64,000 bases of DNA from Idiomarina loihiensis. GTDB lineage: Bacteria; Pseudomonadota; Gammaproteobacteria; Enterobacterales; Alteromonadaceae. The notes under the pieces are model-generated. The model made no database searches, was not told the origin of the DNA, and worked only from the letters and a program-made list of their open reading frames with translations. Each line of letters begins with the position of its first letter. The first letter of the stretch is position 1. The stretch covers positions 124,001 to 188,000 of the forward strand of contig NZ_CP074112.1 in assembly GCF_024584785.1 (NCBI RefSeq). The letters run 5' to 3'. Below, one piece after another: positions 18,819 through 27,674 of this stretch. The position numbers and the translations under genes were made by a program.

Positions 18819-19226
18819 ATGAAACAACATTTTGCTAATTTGATGGATGAAGAAGAAGCGCAGATTGATATGACCCCGATGTTGGACGTGGTCTTTATTA
18901 TGCTGATTTTCTTTATTGTGACTGCCAGCTTTGTAAAAGAGTCAGGGATTGATGTGAACCGCCCGGAAGCAGCCACAGCGGTGCAAAAAGACCGCGCTAA
19001 TATTCTGGTAGCTATCAGTGATAGCGGTGAAATTTGGATTAACAAGCGCCAGGTAGATGCACGTGCTGTGCAAGCTAACATTGAGCGTTTATATGCTGAA
19101 AATCCGCAAGGTTCGGTGGTGATTCAAGCTGACAAAAAAGCTACTACTGAAACCTTGATCAAGGTGATGGATGCAGCTCGTGCTGCTGGTGTTTTTGATG
19201 TTTCAATTGCAACCCAAGAAGAATAG
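18819..19226 (+). CDS. exbD: Biopolymer transport protein ExbD
   Basis: Single-span inner-membrane partner of ExbB, 135 residues. DMTPMLDVVFIMLIFFIVTA contains the essential membrane aspartate, followed by the periplasmic ExbD/TolR domain. AAAGGT lies upstream of the start. The gene lies 12 bp after exbB and 2 bp before tonB. Confidence 0.93.
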   Translation: MKQHFANLMDEEEAQIDMTPMLDVVFIMLIFFIVTASFVKESGIDVNRPEAATAVQKDRANILVAISDSGEIWINKRQVDARAVQANIERLYAENPQGSVVIQADKKATTETLIKVMDAARAAGVFDVSIATQEE

Positions 19227-19228
19227 TT

Positions 19229-19837
19229 ATGCTTAGATTTTTCGCAGCATTGTTGGTGGCGTTGGCGGTAACTGCGGGCTTGTTTTATCTGATGCAGTCA
19301 CTCATTGCCGGTGGTGAGGGAGCCATGAGCGAACCACCTAAAGGCAGTGTGTTGGACTTTGTCCGCGTCAAACCTGACGAAGTGGTGGAACAGAAAGAAC
19401 GTAAGCCCAAACGACCACCAGAGCCAGAGCAACCACCACCGGATATGCCTCAGCCGCAATTATCTAGTAGCGATATGGATAGCAGCGCCGGCGCGATGGA
19501 TTTCTCGACAGATATTCAAGCTGATACCGGCTTGTCGGGCGGTATTGGCTTAGATACCAGCGATGGTGAGTACTTACCGATAGTTAAAGTACAAGCTGTG
19601 TATCCACGCCGGGCTTTGCAACGAGGGATTGAAGGCTACGTGGTGGTGGAATTTACTGTCACCAAACAAGGCACGGTGCGCGACCCTTATGTGGTTGAAG
19701 CCAGTCCTGAAAGTATTTTTGATCAAGCTGCTTTAGATGCAGTGCTGAAATTTAAATACAAACCCCGAGTCGTTAATGGCGAAGCAGTGGAAGTTGCTGG
19801 GGTGCAAAACCGCCTAACGTTTGCGATTGACCGATAA
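19229..19837 (+). CDS. tonB: TonB2-type energy transducer
   Basis: TonB protein of 202 residues that carries energy from ExbB/ExbD to outer-membrane receptors. It has an N-terminal membrane anchor (about 3-28) and a short proline- and charge-rich spacer (PPKGSVLDFVRVKPDEVV, then KPKRPPEPEQPPP). The C-terminal domain (about 115-202) shows YPRRALQRGIEGYVVVEF and AVLKFKYKPRVV. The short length and SVLDFVRVKPD segment are typical of the TonB2 class. It probably serves the two Oar-like receptors at 33.8-40.3 kb, by shared regulation (inference). Confidence 0.9.
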   Translation: MLRFFAALLVALAVTAGLFYLMQSLIAGGEGAMSEPPKGSVLDFVRVKPDEVVEQKERKPKRPPEPEQPPPDMPQPQLSSSDMDSSAGAMDFSTDIQADTGLSGGIGLDTSDGEYLPIVKVQAVYPRRALQRGIEGYVVVEFTVTKQGTVRDPYVVEASPESIFDQAALDAVLKFKYKPRVVNGEAVEVAGVQNRLTFAIDR

Positions 19838-19863
19838 CTAAGGGCATGGTGAGGATAGTTATT

Positions 19864-21132
19864 ATGGGTAAATTATTAAAAGTAGCCATTATTGCCACGG
19901 TGCTGTTAGCCGCAGTAAGTAATCAAGCGGCCTGGGCTCAAGAGCGTAAGAAAACACCTGCGCTAAGAGAACAGGTCTATAGTCAACTTGCCCGTGCCCA
20001 AGAACTCGCAGATGCAGGTGATGTTCCAGCAGGTTTGCAAGTATTGCAAGCGGTGGAGCAAAAACTAAGCAGCATGAACAGCTATGAACGTGCCATGTTG
20101 TGGAATTTTTATGCCTACATGCATTATGGCCAGGATAATATCGATCAAGCTATCGTCTATTTTGCCAAAGTTGTTGATGAAGAAGCACTGCCGCTAGCGC
20201 TCGAGCAAAATACCCTTTATAGCTTGGCGCAGTTGGCACTGGGGCAAGGTAACTATCAGCAAAGTTTAGGCTATCTAGAGCGCTGGCAGCAGTTGGTGCC
20301 GGTTGATCAGCATAGCAAAGCTTTTGTGTTAAAAGCCCAAGCGCTTTATCAGGCGGGCGATTATGCGGCGGCTTTAATGCCTATCACTCAGGCGATAGAC
20401 GGAGCCGTTGCTAAGTCTGTGATACCTGACGAAAACTGGTTGGTGTTACAACGCGCCATTTATTTTGAGTTGAAGCAAACAGACCAGGTGGCCAAGGTCT
20501 TAGAGCAGATGGTGCGCTGGTATAATAAGCCGGAATATTGGGTTCAGCTAGCTGGAGTTTATGGTCAGCTAGGCGAAGAAGCCAAGCAACTGGCGATGTT
20601 AGAAGCAGCCTATCAACAGGGCTTCTTAGTGAAAGGCACCGACTTATTGAACCTGGCACAAACTTATTTCTTCAGTGATTTACCCTATAAATCGGGTCGA
20701 GTGTTAGAGCAAGCGTTAGCAGACCAGAAGGTTGAGCGCAACCTACGCAATTTGAAAATGTTGGCGCAAGCTTGGGTAGCAGCGCGTGAAACTGACAAAG
20801 CGGTAGAGGCCTTAGCTGCGGCAGCTGAGCTTAGCGACGACGGTGAATTAGATGCTCAACGTGCCACTGTGCTGCTCAATGCCGAGCGTCATCAAGCAGC
20901 GATTGCTGCGGCGCAAGCTGCGCTAACCAAGGGAAATCTGCAACAACCTGGCACCATGCACCTTGTGATAGGGATGGCTGAACTTAATCAGGAAAATTAC
21001 AATGCGGCGTTGCAAGCTTTTGCACGTGCTAAAGAATTTGAGCAATCACGGCGCACCGCAAGCCAATGGCAACGTTATGCAGAAGCTGAACTTGAACAAG
21101 CGCAGCGGTTAGCTGAAATAAATCGGTCATGA
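19864..21132 (+). CDS. Tetratricopeptide-repeat periplasmic protein of the TonB2 operon
   Basis: Exported protein of about 422 residues with a signal peptide (GKLLKVAIIATVLLAAVSNQAAWAQ). Helical TPR-like repeats fill the rest, for example LYSLAQLALGQGNYQQSLGYL and AYQQGFLVKGTDLLNLAQTY. TPR proteins commonly close ttpC-exbB-exbD-tonB operons; their role is unclear and may be docking or stabilising. ATG 19864 is preferred because GAGG is 10 bp upstream. The in-frame ATG at 19846 has its AAGGG only 1-2 bp away. Confidence 0.78.
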   Translation: MGKLLKVAIIATVLLAAVSNQAAWAQERKKTPALREQVYSQLARAQELADAGDVPAGLQVLQAVEQKLSSMNSYERAMLWNFYAYMHYGQDNIDQAIVYFAKVVDEEALPLALEQNTLYSLAQLALGQGNYQQSLGYLERWQQLVPVDQHSKAFVLKAQALYQAGDYAAALMPITQAIDGAVAKSVIPDENWLVLQRAIYFELKQTDQVAKVLEQMVRWYNKPEYWVQLAGVYGQLGEEAKQLAMLEAAYQQGFLVKGTDLLNLAQTYFFSDLPYKSGRVLEQALADQKVERNLRNLKMLAQAWVAARETDKAVEALAAAAELSDDGELDAQRATVLLNAERHQAAIAAAQAALTKGNLQQPGTMHLVIGMAELNQENYNAALQAFARAKEFEQSRRTASQWQRYAEAELEQAQRLAEINRS

Positions 21133-21187
21133 TTATTTCATAAAACTGACATACGGTAATGAAACTGTCATAAAGCTGACATAACAT
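21124..21187 (+). promoter_or_regulatory. PhoB-box array and promoter of the porin gene
   Basis: PhoB-type half-sites are dense. CGGTCAT (21124), ATTTCAT (21135) and CTGACAT (21146) lie in 11-bp phase. CGGTAAT (21154) and CTGTCAT (21165) form a second pair, and a further CTGACAT sits at 21176. From the CGGTAAT-GAAA-CTGTCAT pair, 10 bp lead to TAACAT at 21182-21187 as a -10. A separate AT-rich TATATA at 21211 is an alternative -10. Confidence 0.65.
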
Positions 21188-21253
21188 AGCTCTCCAGGTC
21201 GAAGATATGCTATATATCTTGTGTGAATCATCACTAAACTGGCGAGCTAAGTT

Positions 21254-22210
21254 ATGGCAATCGGTGCTAAAGCAAACGTTATCTTTCCTTCTCTAGCATT
21301 AACTGCAATGCTAATTCATCCTCTTGCGCAAGCTCAGGATGAGCCTGTTACTTTTGATTTTTATGGAAAAATCAATGTATCCCTACAAAGCAACGATCTT
21401 GATGATGGCACTCCCAGTGATACTGAAATTATCTCTAATGCGTCCCGTTTTGGCATTAAAGGCGGCGCTCAGTTAGATGGCGACCTTGAGGTCATTTATC
21501 AATTAGAATGGGAAGTCGACGTTGCCGATTTAGGTGGTGATGACAATATTAAGGCGCGAAACCAGTTTATCGGGCTCAAAGGTAACTTTGGTGAGTTTAC
21601 TGTGGGGCGTCGCGATACGGCGTTGAAGTTGGTACAAAGTGGCTTTGATCCCTTTTCTAACTATGCCGCAGACATGAAACATATATTTGCAGGTAAAAAC
21701 CGCACTAAAAACACGTTAAGTTATTTCTCGCCTAAGTTTAATCAGTTTCAGGTAGCGGCAAGCTATGTGTTTGCTGAAGATGACTTCGTTGACGATGGCA
21801 TCTCGCTAAGCTTGGCTTATGGCGATAAAAAACTGAAACAAACCCAGTTTCATGCAGCCATTGCCGTAGACGATAGTGTTAATGGACGCGATATCGTGCG
21901 TGCCATGGGGATGACCAAAGTAGGCGATACTCAGCTTGGTCTGTTGTGGCAAGATCAAGAAAATGTCGATGGTACTGGTCAAGCCGATGGGTGGGTCGCG
22001 AATGTGATTCAGCCGTGGCAGAATTTCAGTTTTAAATTCCAATATCAAATGATGGATTTTGACGATGGTGAAAAATCAGCCATTGCCGCTGGCGCTGACT
22101 ATAAACTCGGCGACAACACCACAGTTTACGCTTGGTATACCGGCCGTGATCTCGATAATATCGATGCACAGCAACGATACCTGGCGATTGGTATCGAGCA
22201 CAAGTTTTAA
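21254..22210 (+). CDS. Outer-membrane porin, probably phosphate-starvation induced
   Basis: Beta-barrel general porin of 318 residues with a signal peptide (cleavage near 28, LAQAQ-DE). The alternating strands include FDFYGKINVSLQ at the first strand, the GLKGNFGEFTVGRRDT segment and a terminal phenylalanine (GIEHKF) required for barrel assembly. It belongs to the Gram-negative porin family. The PhoB-type promoter suggests a PhoE-like role in phosphate passage, which is inference; pore selectivity cannot be judged from sequence alone. Confidence 0.85.
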   Translation: MAIGAKANVIFPSLALTAMLIHPLAQAQDEPVTFDFYGKINVSLQSNDLDDGTPSDTEIISNASRFGIKGGAQLDGDLEVIYQLEWEVDVADLGGDDNIKARNQFIGLKGNFGEFTVGRRDTALKLVQSGFDPFSNYAADMKHIFAGKNRTKNTLSYFSPKFNQFQVAASYVFAEDDFVDDGISLSLAYGDKKLKQTQFHAAIAVDDSVNGRDIVRAMGMTKVGDTQLGLLWQDQENVDGTGQADGWVANVIQPWQNFSFKFQYQMMDFDDGEKSAIAAGADYKLGDNTTVYAWYTGRDLDNIDAQQRYLAIGIEHKF

Positions 22211-22253
22211 CTAGCAGCAAAGCAAGGTAAACTAATGCCATCAATTCCAACAG

Positions 22254-23195
22254 ATGCAGATGATGGCGAACTTTATCTTTATCGCCGGCTACGTAGTCAT
22301 TGGTCTACTGCTACAGCGTAGTCGGCAATTTCCACAAAATACCGGTCAAATTCTTAATGCCTACGTGATTTATGTGGCACTACCTGCCGTGGTGTTGCAG
22401 AAAATCCCTAGCCTAACCTTTGGCAAAGAGCTGCTTTACCCAGCCATTATGCCGTGGCTGTTATTAGTACTAACGGTGCCACTTATAATGTGGTTAGGTA
22501 AGTTGTTTAAGTGGTCACGCAATACCTTGGGTGCTATGTTAATTGTCATCCCGCTTGGCAATACCTCGTTTGTTGGGTTTCCTATGATTGAGGCTTTTTT
22601 TGGCCCCGAGGGGATCCCATACGCACTGCTTTATGACCAACTAGGGTCATTCTTTATTCTCTCCATTTATGCCACCATTATAGCTGCGGTCTATGCTCAT
22701 GATGAGGGGCAAGCAGCACAGCGACCTTCCTTGGCACAATTATTGATGAAAATCGCCAAATTCCCGCCTTTTGTTGCGCTTGTTGCAGCCTTTGCTCTAA
22801 GGCCCTTTAGTTATCCAGAAGTAGTGAGTAGTTTTATTGATTCGCTCGCCATTACCTTGGTGCCAGTAATCATGGTAGCGGTTGGTTTTCAGCTGAAATT
22901 CAGATTGCCACAAGAAGATCGAGGGCCATTGTACTGGGCTTTAGGTATAAAGTTAGTGCTTACTCCAATGATTGCCTTATTAGCTTTGTGGGCGTTTGAT
23001 TTGCAGCAACTGGCGGTTCAGGTCACCATCATGGAAGCAGCCATGCCGGCGATGATTTCAGCCGGCGCGCTGGCTATTATGGCCGGCTTAGCGCCGACCT
23101 TATCAGCCGCAGTGGTGGGCTACGGAGTATTGCTGTGTTTTATCAGCTTGCCACTCTGGTTTTATCTGCTGCAATGGCTGGCTCAATCAATTTAG
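22254..23195 (+). CDS. AEC (auxin efflux carrier) family transporter
   Basis: Inner-membrane carrier of about 313 residues with around ten hydrophobic helices. The family pattern is visible as LNAYVIYVALPAVVLQKIP near residue 33, LGNTSFVGFPMIEAFFG near 101 and a C-terminal AAMPAMISAGALAIMAG segment. Bacterial members move malate, malonate or similar acids, but the substrate here is unknown. Several ATGs (22254, 22260, 22263) are possible starts. Its stop overlaps the xseA stop by 3 bases, tail to tail. Confidence 0.82.
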   Translation: MQMMANFIFIAGYVVIGLLLQRSRQFPQNTGQILNAYVIYVALPAVVLQKIPSLTFGKELLYPAIMPWLLLVLTVPLIMWLGKLFKWSRNTLGAMLIVIPLGNTSFVGFPMIEAFFGPEGIPYALLYDQLGSFFILSIYATIIAAVYAHDEGQAAQRPSLAQLLMKIAKFPPFVALVAAFALRPFSYPEVVSSFIDSLAITLVPVIMVAVGFQLKFRLPQEDRGPLYWALGIKLVLTPMIALLALWAFDLQQLAVQVTIMEAAMPAMISAGALAIMAGLAPTLSAAVVGYGVLLCFISLPLWFYLLQWLAQSI

Positions 23196-24520
23196 TCTCC
23201 AACTTTGGTGGCCTTAAACTCACCTTTGGCGACACGGACGTTAAACACCTGTTGTGGAGCAAGCTCAGCCGGGTCACGAATCACTTGGCCTTGGTCGTTC
23301 TGCAGCACCGCATAACCACGCGCAATAGTCTCTAAAGGGCTAACCACTTGCAGTGTTTGAATGGTGCTTTGTAGTCGCAGATGGGCTTGTTTTAGCACGC
23401 TGCGCATGGCGGTTTGTTGGCGCTGCTGCAATTGTTGCAATTGTAATTGCGCAGGCGCCAGTAACCGTTTTGGATGAGCTGCTAGCAAACGTTGTTGCAG
23501 TTGTTGTTGATGTTGCTGATGCAATTTAGATTGCCGCAGCAGGGCAGATTGGGCACGATTGCTGAGTTCATCTAAGCGTTGACTATTTTGCTGTAGCTGA
23601 CGTTGGGGGTGTTGTTGCTGTAAACGTTGCTGTAAATACCGTTGCTGGTGTTGCCAACTCGTCATTTGGGCCTGCCAAACGCGGGCTAAACGATGCTCTA
23701 AGTGAGTAATTACTTGCATGGTTTCGCGCTGATCACGGGTTACTAACTCAGCCGCTGCCGATGGTGTAGCTGCGCGTACGTCGGCGACAAAATCAGCAAT
23801 AGTAAAGTCGACTTCATGCCCGATTGCCGCAATGGTCGGAATCGGGCAGGCAAACAACGCATGAGCCAGTTGTTCGTTATTAAAACACCATAAATCTTCT
23901 AAGGAGCCACCACCGCGACTCACAATGAGTACATCAACCTCGTTCCGTGCGATTGCCCGTTGCAACATCTGTAGCAGCTCTTGCGGAGCACTTTGGCCTT
24001 GTACGCTAGCAGGGTAGATGATCACCTCTACCGCTGGGTCGCGGCGTTTCATTACGGCTAAAATATCGCGCACGGCCGCTCCTGTGGGGGAGGTGATCAC
24101 GCCTACCCTATTAATGCGGGGCGGCAGTGCTTGCTTGGTTTGAGGATCGAACAAGCCAGCTGCTTGGAGTTTGGCTTTAAGTTGTTCGTATTGTTGCTGC
24201 AGTAAGCCGGCCCCAGCGTCTTCCATATGTTCTATGATCAGCTGATAATCGCCGCGCGGTTCATACACGGTCAATTTGGCCCGTACTAAAACCTGCATGC
24301 CTTGTTGCGGCTGTATCCGTACCCGTTGATTAGCATTGCGAAACATCGCTGCTTTAATTTGCGCACGTTCATCTTTTAAGGTGAAATACCAATGGCCAGA
24401 GCCAGGAGCGGCAAAGTTTGAAATTTCGCCAACCAGCCAAACCGAGCCAAAGCCCTGCTCTAATACTTGCCGAACTTCGCTATTAAGGCCATGTACGGTA
24501 AAGATGTGCGACTGCTGCAT
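23192..24520 (-). CDS. xseA: Exodeoxyribonuclease VII large subunit
   Basis: Large subunit of exonuclease VII, acting with XseB (5979-6212). An N-terminal OB fold (about 5-105, FTVHGLNSEVRQVLEQGF, GEISNFAAPGSGHWYFTLKD) is followed by the catalytic core. The core shows RVGVITSPTGAAVRDIL, DVLIVSRGGGSLEDLW and IGHEVDFTIADFVADVRAATPSAAAE. The C-terminal part is a long glutamine-rich coiled coil. The start at 24520 (MQQSHIFTV) fits relatives; an in-frame ATG at 24532 adds four residues. It is divergent from guaB, as in E. coli. Confidence 0.94.
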   Translation of the reverse strand: MQQSHIFTVHGLNSEVRQVLEQGFGSVWLVGEISNFAAPGSGHWYFTLKDERAQIKAAMFRNANQRVRIQPQQGMQVLVRAKLTVYEPRGDYQLIIEHMEDAGAGLLQQQYEQLKAKLQAAGLFDPQTKQALPPRINRVGVITSPTGAAVRDILAVMKRRDPAVEVIIYPASVQGQSAPQELLQMLQRAIARNEVDVLIVSRGGGSLEDLWCFNNEQLAHALFACPIPTIAAIGHEVDFTIADFVADVRAATPSAAAELVTRDQRETMQVITHLEHRLARVWQAQMTSWQHQQRYLQQRLQQQHPQRQLQQNSQRLDELSNRAQSALLRQSKLHQQHQQQLQQRLLAAHPKRLLAPAQLQLQQLQQRQQTAMRSVLKQAHLRLQSTIQTLQVVSPLETIARGYAVLQNDQGQVIRDPAELAPQQVFNVRVAKGEFKATKVGD

Positions 24521-24551
24521 GATAAAACCCACTGGAAAGTTGAGAAATCAG

Positions 24552-24580
24552 TTTACTGAAAAGCGCTTTGCGAGTAAAAT
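24552..24580 (+). promoter_or_regulatory. Promoter of guaBA with a central palindrome
   Basis: TTTACT (24552-24557) and TAAAAT (24575-24580) are separated by 17 bp, a good sigma-70 arrangement. The 10-bp palindrome AAAGCGCTTT (24560-24569) lies between them, the classic place for a repressor. It resembles but does not match a PurR site. Confidence 0.5.
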
Positions 24581-24617
24581 CTGCACGCAACATTAAGTCA
24601 GCCAGTGAGATGTTGCC

Positions 24618-26087
24618 ATGCTACGAATTGCCCAAGAAGCTCTTACCTTTGACGACGTTCTACTCGTCCCAGGACACTCCACCGTTTTACCCCATACAGC
24701 CGATTTGCGCACGCGTTTAACGCGCTCGATTGAATTGAATATTCCCCTTGTGTCAGCGGCCATGGATACGGTAACCGAAGCAGCATTAGCCATTGCTCTA
24801 GCGCAAGAAGGCGGGCTAGGCTTTATCCACAAAAATATGACCATTGCTGAGCAAGCCGCACATGTCCGTAAAGTTAAAAAATACGAAAGCGGTGTGGTTT
24901 CAGACCCAGTAACAGTTACTCCCGACACTACTTTAGGTGAAATCAGAGCGCTAGCCATCGAGCATGGCTTTCATGGATTTCCTGTGGTTGCAGAAAGTGG
25001 TGAGCTAGTAGGTATTATCACCGGTCGAGATACTCGCGCTGAAAAAGATGATAGCCGCTTAGTTAGCAGCATCATGACCCCTAAAGACAAATTAATTACC
25101 GTGAAAGAAAATGCTGGCAGTGATGAAATCTTAGGTTTGATGCATCAACACCGCGTAGAAAAAATCTTGGTCGTAAACGACGACTTTCATATGCTTGGCA
25201 TGATTACCTTGAAAGATTTCACCAAAGCTGAAAACAAGCCTAACGCCTGTAAAGACGATTTAGGGCGGTTACGAGTGGGTGCTGCGGTAGGTGTGGGGCC
25301 AGGTACAGAAGAACGCGTAGCGGCATTGGTTGAAGCCGGGGTAGATGTACTGTTGATTGATACCTCTCATGGCCATTCACAAGGGGTTATTGACCGAGTG
25401 ATGTGGGCACGCAAAACTTACCCAGACTTGCAAATCATCGCAGGTAACGTGGCAACGGGTGCTGGGGCGAAAGCCTTGGCTGATGCCGGGGTAGATGCGG
25501 TAAAAGTTGGGATTGGTCCTGGCTCTATCTGTACCACGCGCATTGTTACCGGTTGCGGTGTGCCGCAAATTACGGCTATTTCAGACGCCGTAGACGCACT
25601 TAAAGGAACCAACATTCCGGTTATTGCTGATGGCGGGATTCGCTTCTCTGGAGATATTGCTAAAGCTATCGCTGCTGGAGCTGATTGCGTGATGGTTGGC
25701 AGTATGTTGGCGGGTACTGAAGAGTCACCTGGTGAAGTAGAGCTTTATCAAGGCCGCTATTACAAATCCTATCGTGGCATGGGCAGTATTGGTGCTATGA
25801 ATCAGCGTCACGGCTCGTCGGATCGTTACTTTCAAGCAACGAACGAAGCAGAAAAACTGGTGCCTGAAGGGATTGAAGGCCGCGTTGCGTACAAGGGGCC
25901 GATTGCCACTATTATTCATCAACAAATGGGCGGTTTACGTTCAGCCATGGGCTTAACCGGCTGTGCCACCATGAAAGAAATGCGCACCAAACCGCAGTTT
26001 GTCAAAGTAACAGCGGCGGGTATGGGTGAATCCCATGTGCACGATGTGCAAATCACCAAAGAAGCACCTAACTACCGGATGGGATAA
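24618..26087 (+). CDS. guaB: Inosine-5'-monophosphate dehydrogenase
   Basis: NAD-dependent oxidation of IMP to XMP, the committed step of GMP synthesis. The 489 residues form a TIM barrel interrupted by two CBS domains (about 93-205). The catalytic loop is [11 protein letters not shown] with Cys305. SAAMDTVTE near 47 and the C-terminal flap (GMGSIGAM near 387) are also visible. It is 6 bp upstream of guaA in the usual guaBA operon. Confidence 0.97.
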   Translation: MLRIAQEALTFDDVLLVPGHSTVLPHTADLRTRLTRSIELNIPLVSAAMDTVTEAALAIALAQEGGLGFIHKNMTIAEQAAHVRKVKKYESGVVSDPVTVTPDTTLGEIRALAIEHGFHGFPVVAESGELVGIITGRDTRAEKDDSRLVSSIMTPKDKLITVKENAGSDEILGLMHQHRVEKILVVNDDFHMLGMITLKDFTKAENKPNACKDDLGRLRVGAAVGVGPGTEERVAALVEAGVDVLLIDTSHGHSQGVIDRVMWARKTYPDLQIIAGNVATGAGAKALADAGVDAVKVGIGPGSICTTRIVTGCGVPQITAISDAVDALKGTNIPVIADGGIRFSGDIAKAIAAGADCVMVGSMLAGTEESPGEVELYQGRYYKSYRGMGSIGAMNQRHGSSDRYFQATNEAEKLVPEGIEGRVAYKGPIATIIHQQMGGLRSAMGLTGCATMKEMRTKPQFVKVTAAGMGESHVHDVQITKEAPNYRMG

Positions 26088-26093
26088 GCAATC

Positions 26094-27668
26094 ATGCAAG
26101 ATATTCATGCGCATAAAATATTAATTTTAGATTTTGGTTCGCAGTACACTCAGCTGATTGCTCGCCGTATACGTGAACTAGGTGTCTATTGTGAACTTTG
26201 GGCTTGGGATGTGAGCGAAGCTGATATCCGCGAGTTTAAGCCGAACGGTATTATCTTGTCAGGGGGGCCCGAATCTGTCACTGCAGCTGACTCTCCGCGC
26301 GCACCTGATTACGTGTTTAACGCTGGGGTGCCGGTATTTGGTATCTGTTATGGCATGCAAACCATGGCGGCCCAGTTAGGTGGTCAAGTGCAAGGCTCTA
26401 GTGAGCGTGAATTTGGCTATGCGCAAGTAGAACGTATTGCGCCCTGTCCACTGTTTCATCACATTGAAGATAGCGTTCACGAAAGCGGCAATCCTAGCAT
26501 TGACGTCTGGATGAGCCACGGTGATAAAGTGATTGAAATGCCACCGGGTTTTACCCTTGTGGCGCAAACACCAACCTGCCCGATTGCGGCTATGGCCGAT
26601 GACACCCGCGATTTTTATGGTGTGCAGTTCCACCCTGAAGTAACTCATACGCGCCAAGGGATGCGGATGCTAGAGCACTTTGTGGTAGAAATCTGCGAGT
26701 GTGAACAAAACTGGACGCCGGCACACATTATTGATGATGCAGTTGCTCGAATCCGCGCCCAAGTAGGAACCGGAAAGGTGGTGTTGGGCTTATCCGGTGG
26801 GGTAGATAGTTCGGTTACTGCCATGCTGTTGCACCGTGCCATTGGTGACCAGTTAACCTGCGTCTTCGTTGATAACGGTCTGTTACGCTGGCAAGAAGCA
26901 GAGCAAGTTATGGAAATGTTTGGTGACCACTATGGTCTAAATATTATTCATGTTGCTGCCGAAAATCGTTTCTTAGATGCCCTTGCTGGTGAGCAAGAGC
27001 CCGAGGCTAAACGTAAAATTATTGGTCGTGTGTTCGTTGAAATATTTGATGAACAGGCGAGTCTAATTAAAGACGTATCTTTCTTAGCCCAAGGTACGAT
27101 TTATCCGGATGTGATTGAATCGGCTGGCTCGAAAACGGGTAAAGCCCATGTGATTAAATCTCACCATAACGTAGGTGGTTTGCCGGCCGATATGAAGCTG
27201 AGCTTGGTGGAGCCATTACGTGAATTATTCAAAGACGAAGTGCGTAAAATTGGTCTTGAGTTAGGGTTGCCATATGACATGCTTTATCGTCACCCCTTCC
27301 CAGGACCAGGCTTGGGCGTAAGGGTCTTGGCTGAAGTTAAGAAAGAATATTGCGACTTGTTGCGTCGTGCTGACCACATCTTTATTTCAGAATTACGCAA
27401 AGCTGGTTTGTACCATGAAGTAAGCCAAGCTTTTGCGGTCTTCTTACCGGTACGTTCAGTTGGCGTTATGGGTGATGCTCGAAAATACGATTGGGTGATT
27501 GCACTACGCGCCGTAGAAACGATAGATTTTATGACCGCACGTTGGGCACACTTGCCATACACGCTGTTAGAAACCGTATCTAATCGTATTATTAACGAAA
27601 TTGATGGTATCTCACGGGTGGTATACGATATTTCCGGCAAGCCGCCAGCTACCATCGAGTGGGAATAG
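26094..27668 (+). CDS. guaA: GMP synthase (glutamine-hydrolysing)
   Basis: Converts XMP to GMP with ATP and glutamine. The N-terminal class-I amidotransferase has the nucleophile Cys85 in GICYGMQ and an HPEV-type histidine-glutamate pair near residue 183. The ATP-pyrophosphatase domain shows LSGGVDSS near residue 235 and the C-terminal dimerisation domain ends PPATIEWE. The 524 residues are typical. Confidence 0.97.
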   Translation: MQDIHAHKILILDFGSQYTQLIARRIRELGVYCELWAWDVSEADIREFKPNGIILSGGPESVTAADSPRAPDYVFNAGVPVFGICYGMQTMAAQLGGQVQGSSEREFGYAQVERIAPCPLFHHIEDSVHESGNPSIDVWMSHGDKVIEMPPGFTLVAQTPTCPIAAMADDTRDFYGVQFHPEVTHTRQGMRMLEHFVVEICECEQNWTPAHIIDDAVARIRAQVGTGKVVLGLSGGVDSSVTAMLLHRAIGDQLTCVFVDNGLLRWQEAEQVMEMFGDHYGLNIIHVAAENRFLDALAGEQEPEAKRKIIGRVFVEIFDEQASLIKDVSFLAQGTIYPDVIESAGSKTGKAHVIKSHHNVGGLPADMKLSLVEPLRELFKDEVRKIGLELGLPYDMLYRHPFPGPGLGVRVLAEVKKEYCDLLRRADHIFISELRKAGLYHEVSQAFAVFLPVRSVGVMGDARKYDWVIALRAVETIDFMTARWAHLPYTLLETVSNRIINEIDGISRVVYDISGKPPATIEWE

Positions 27669-27674
27669 GCTAAG

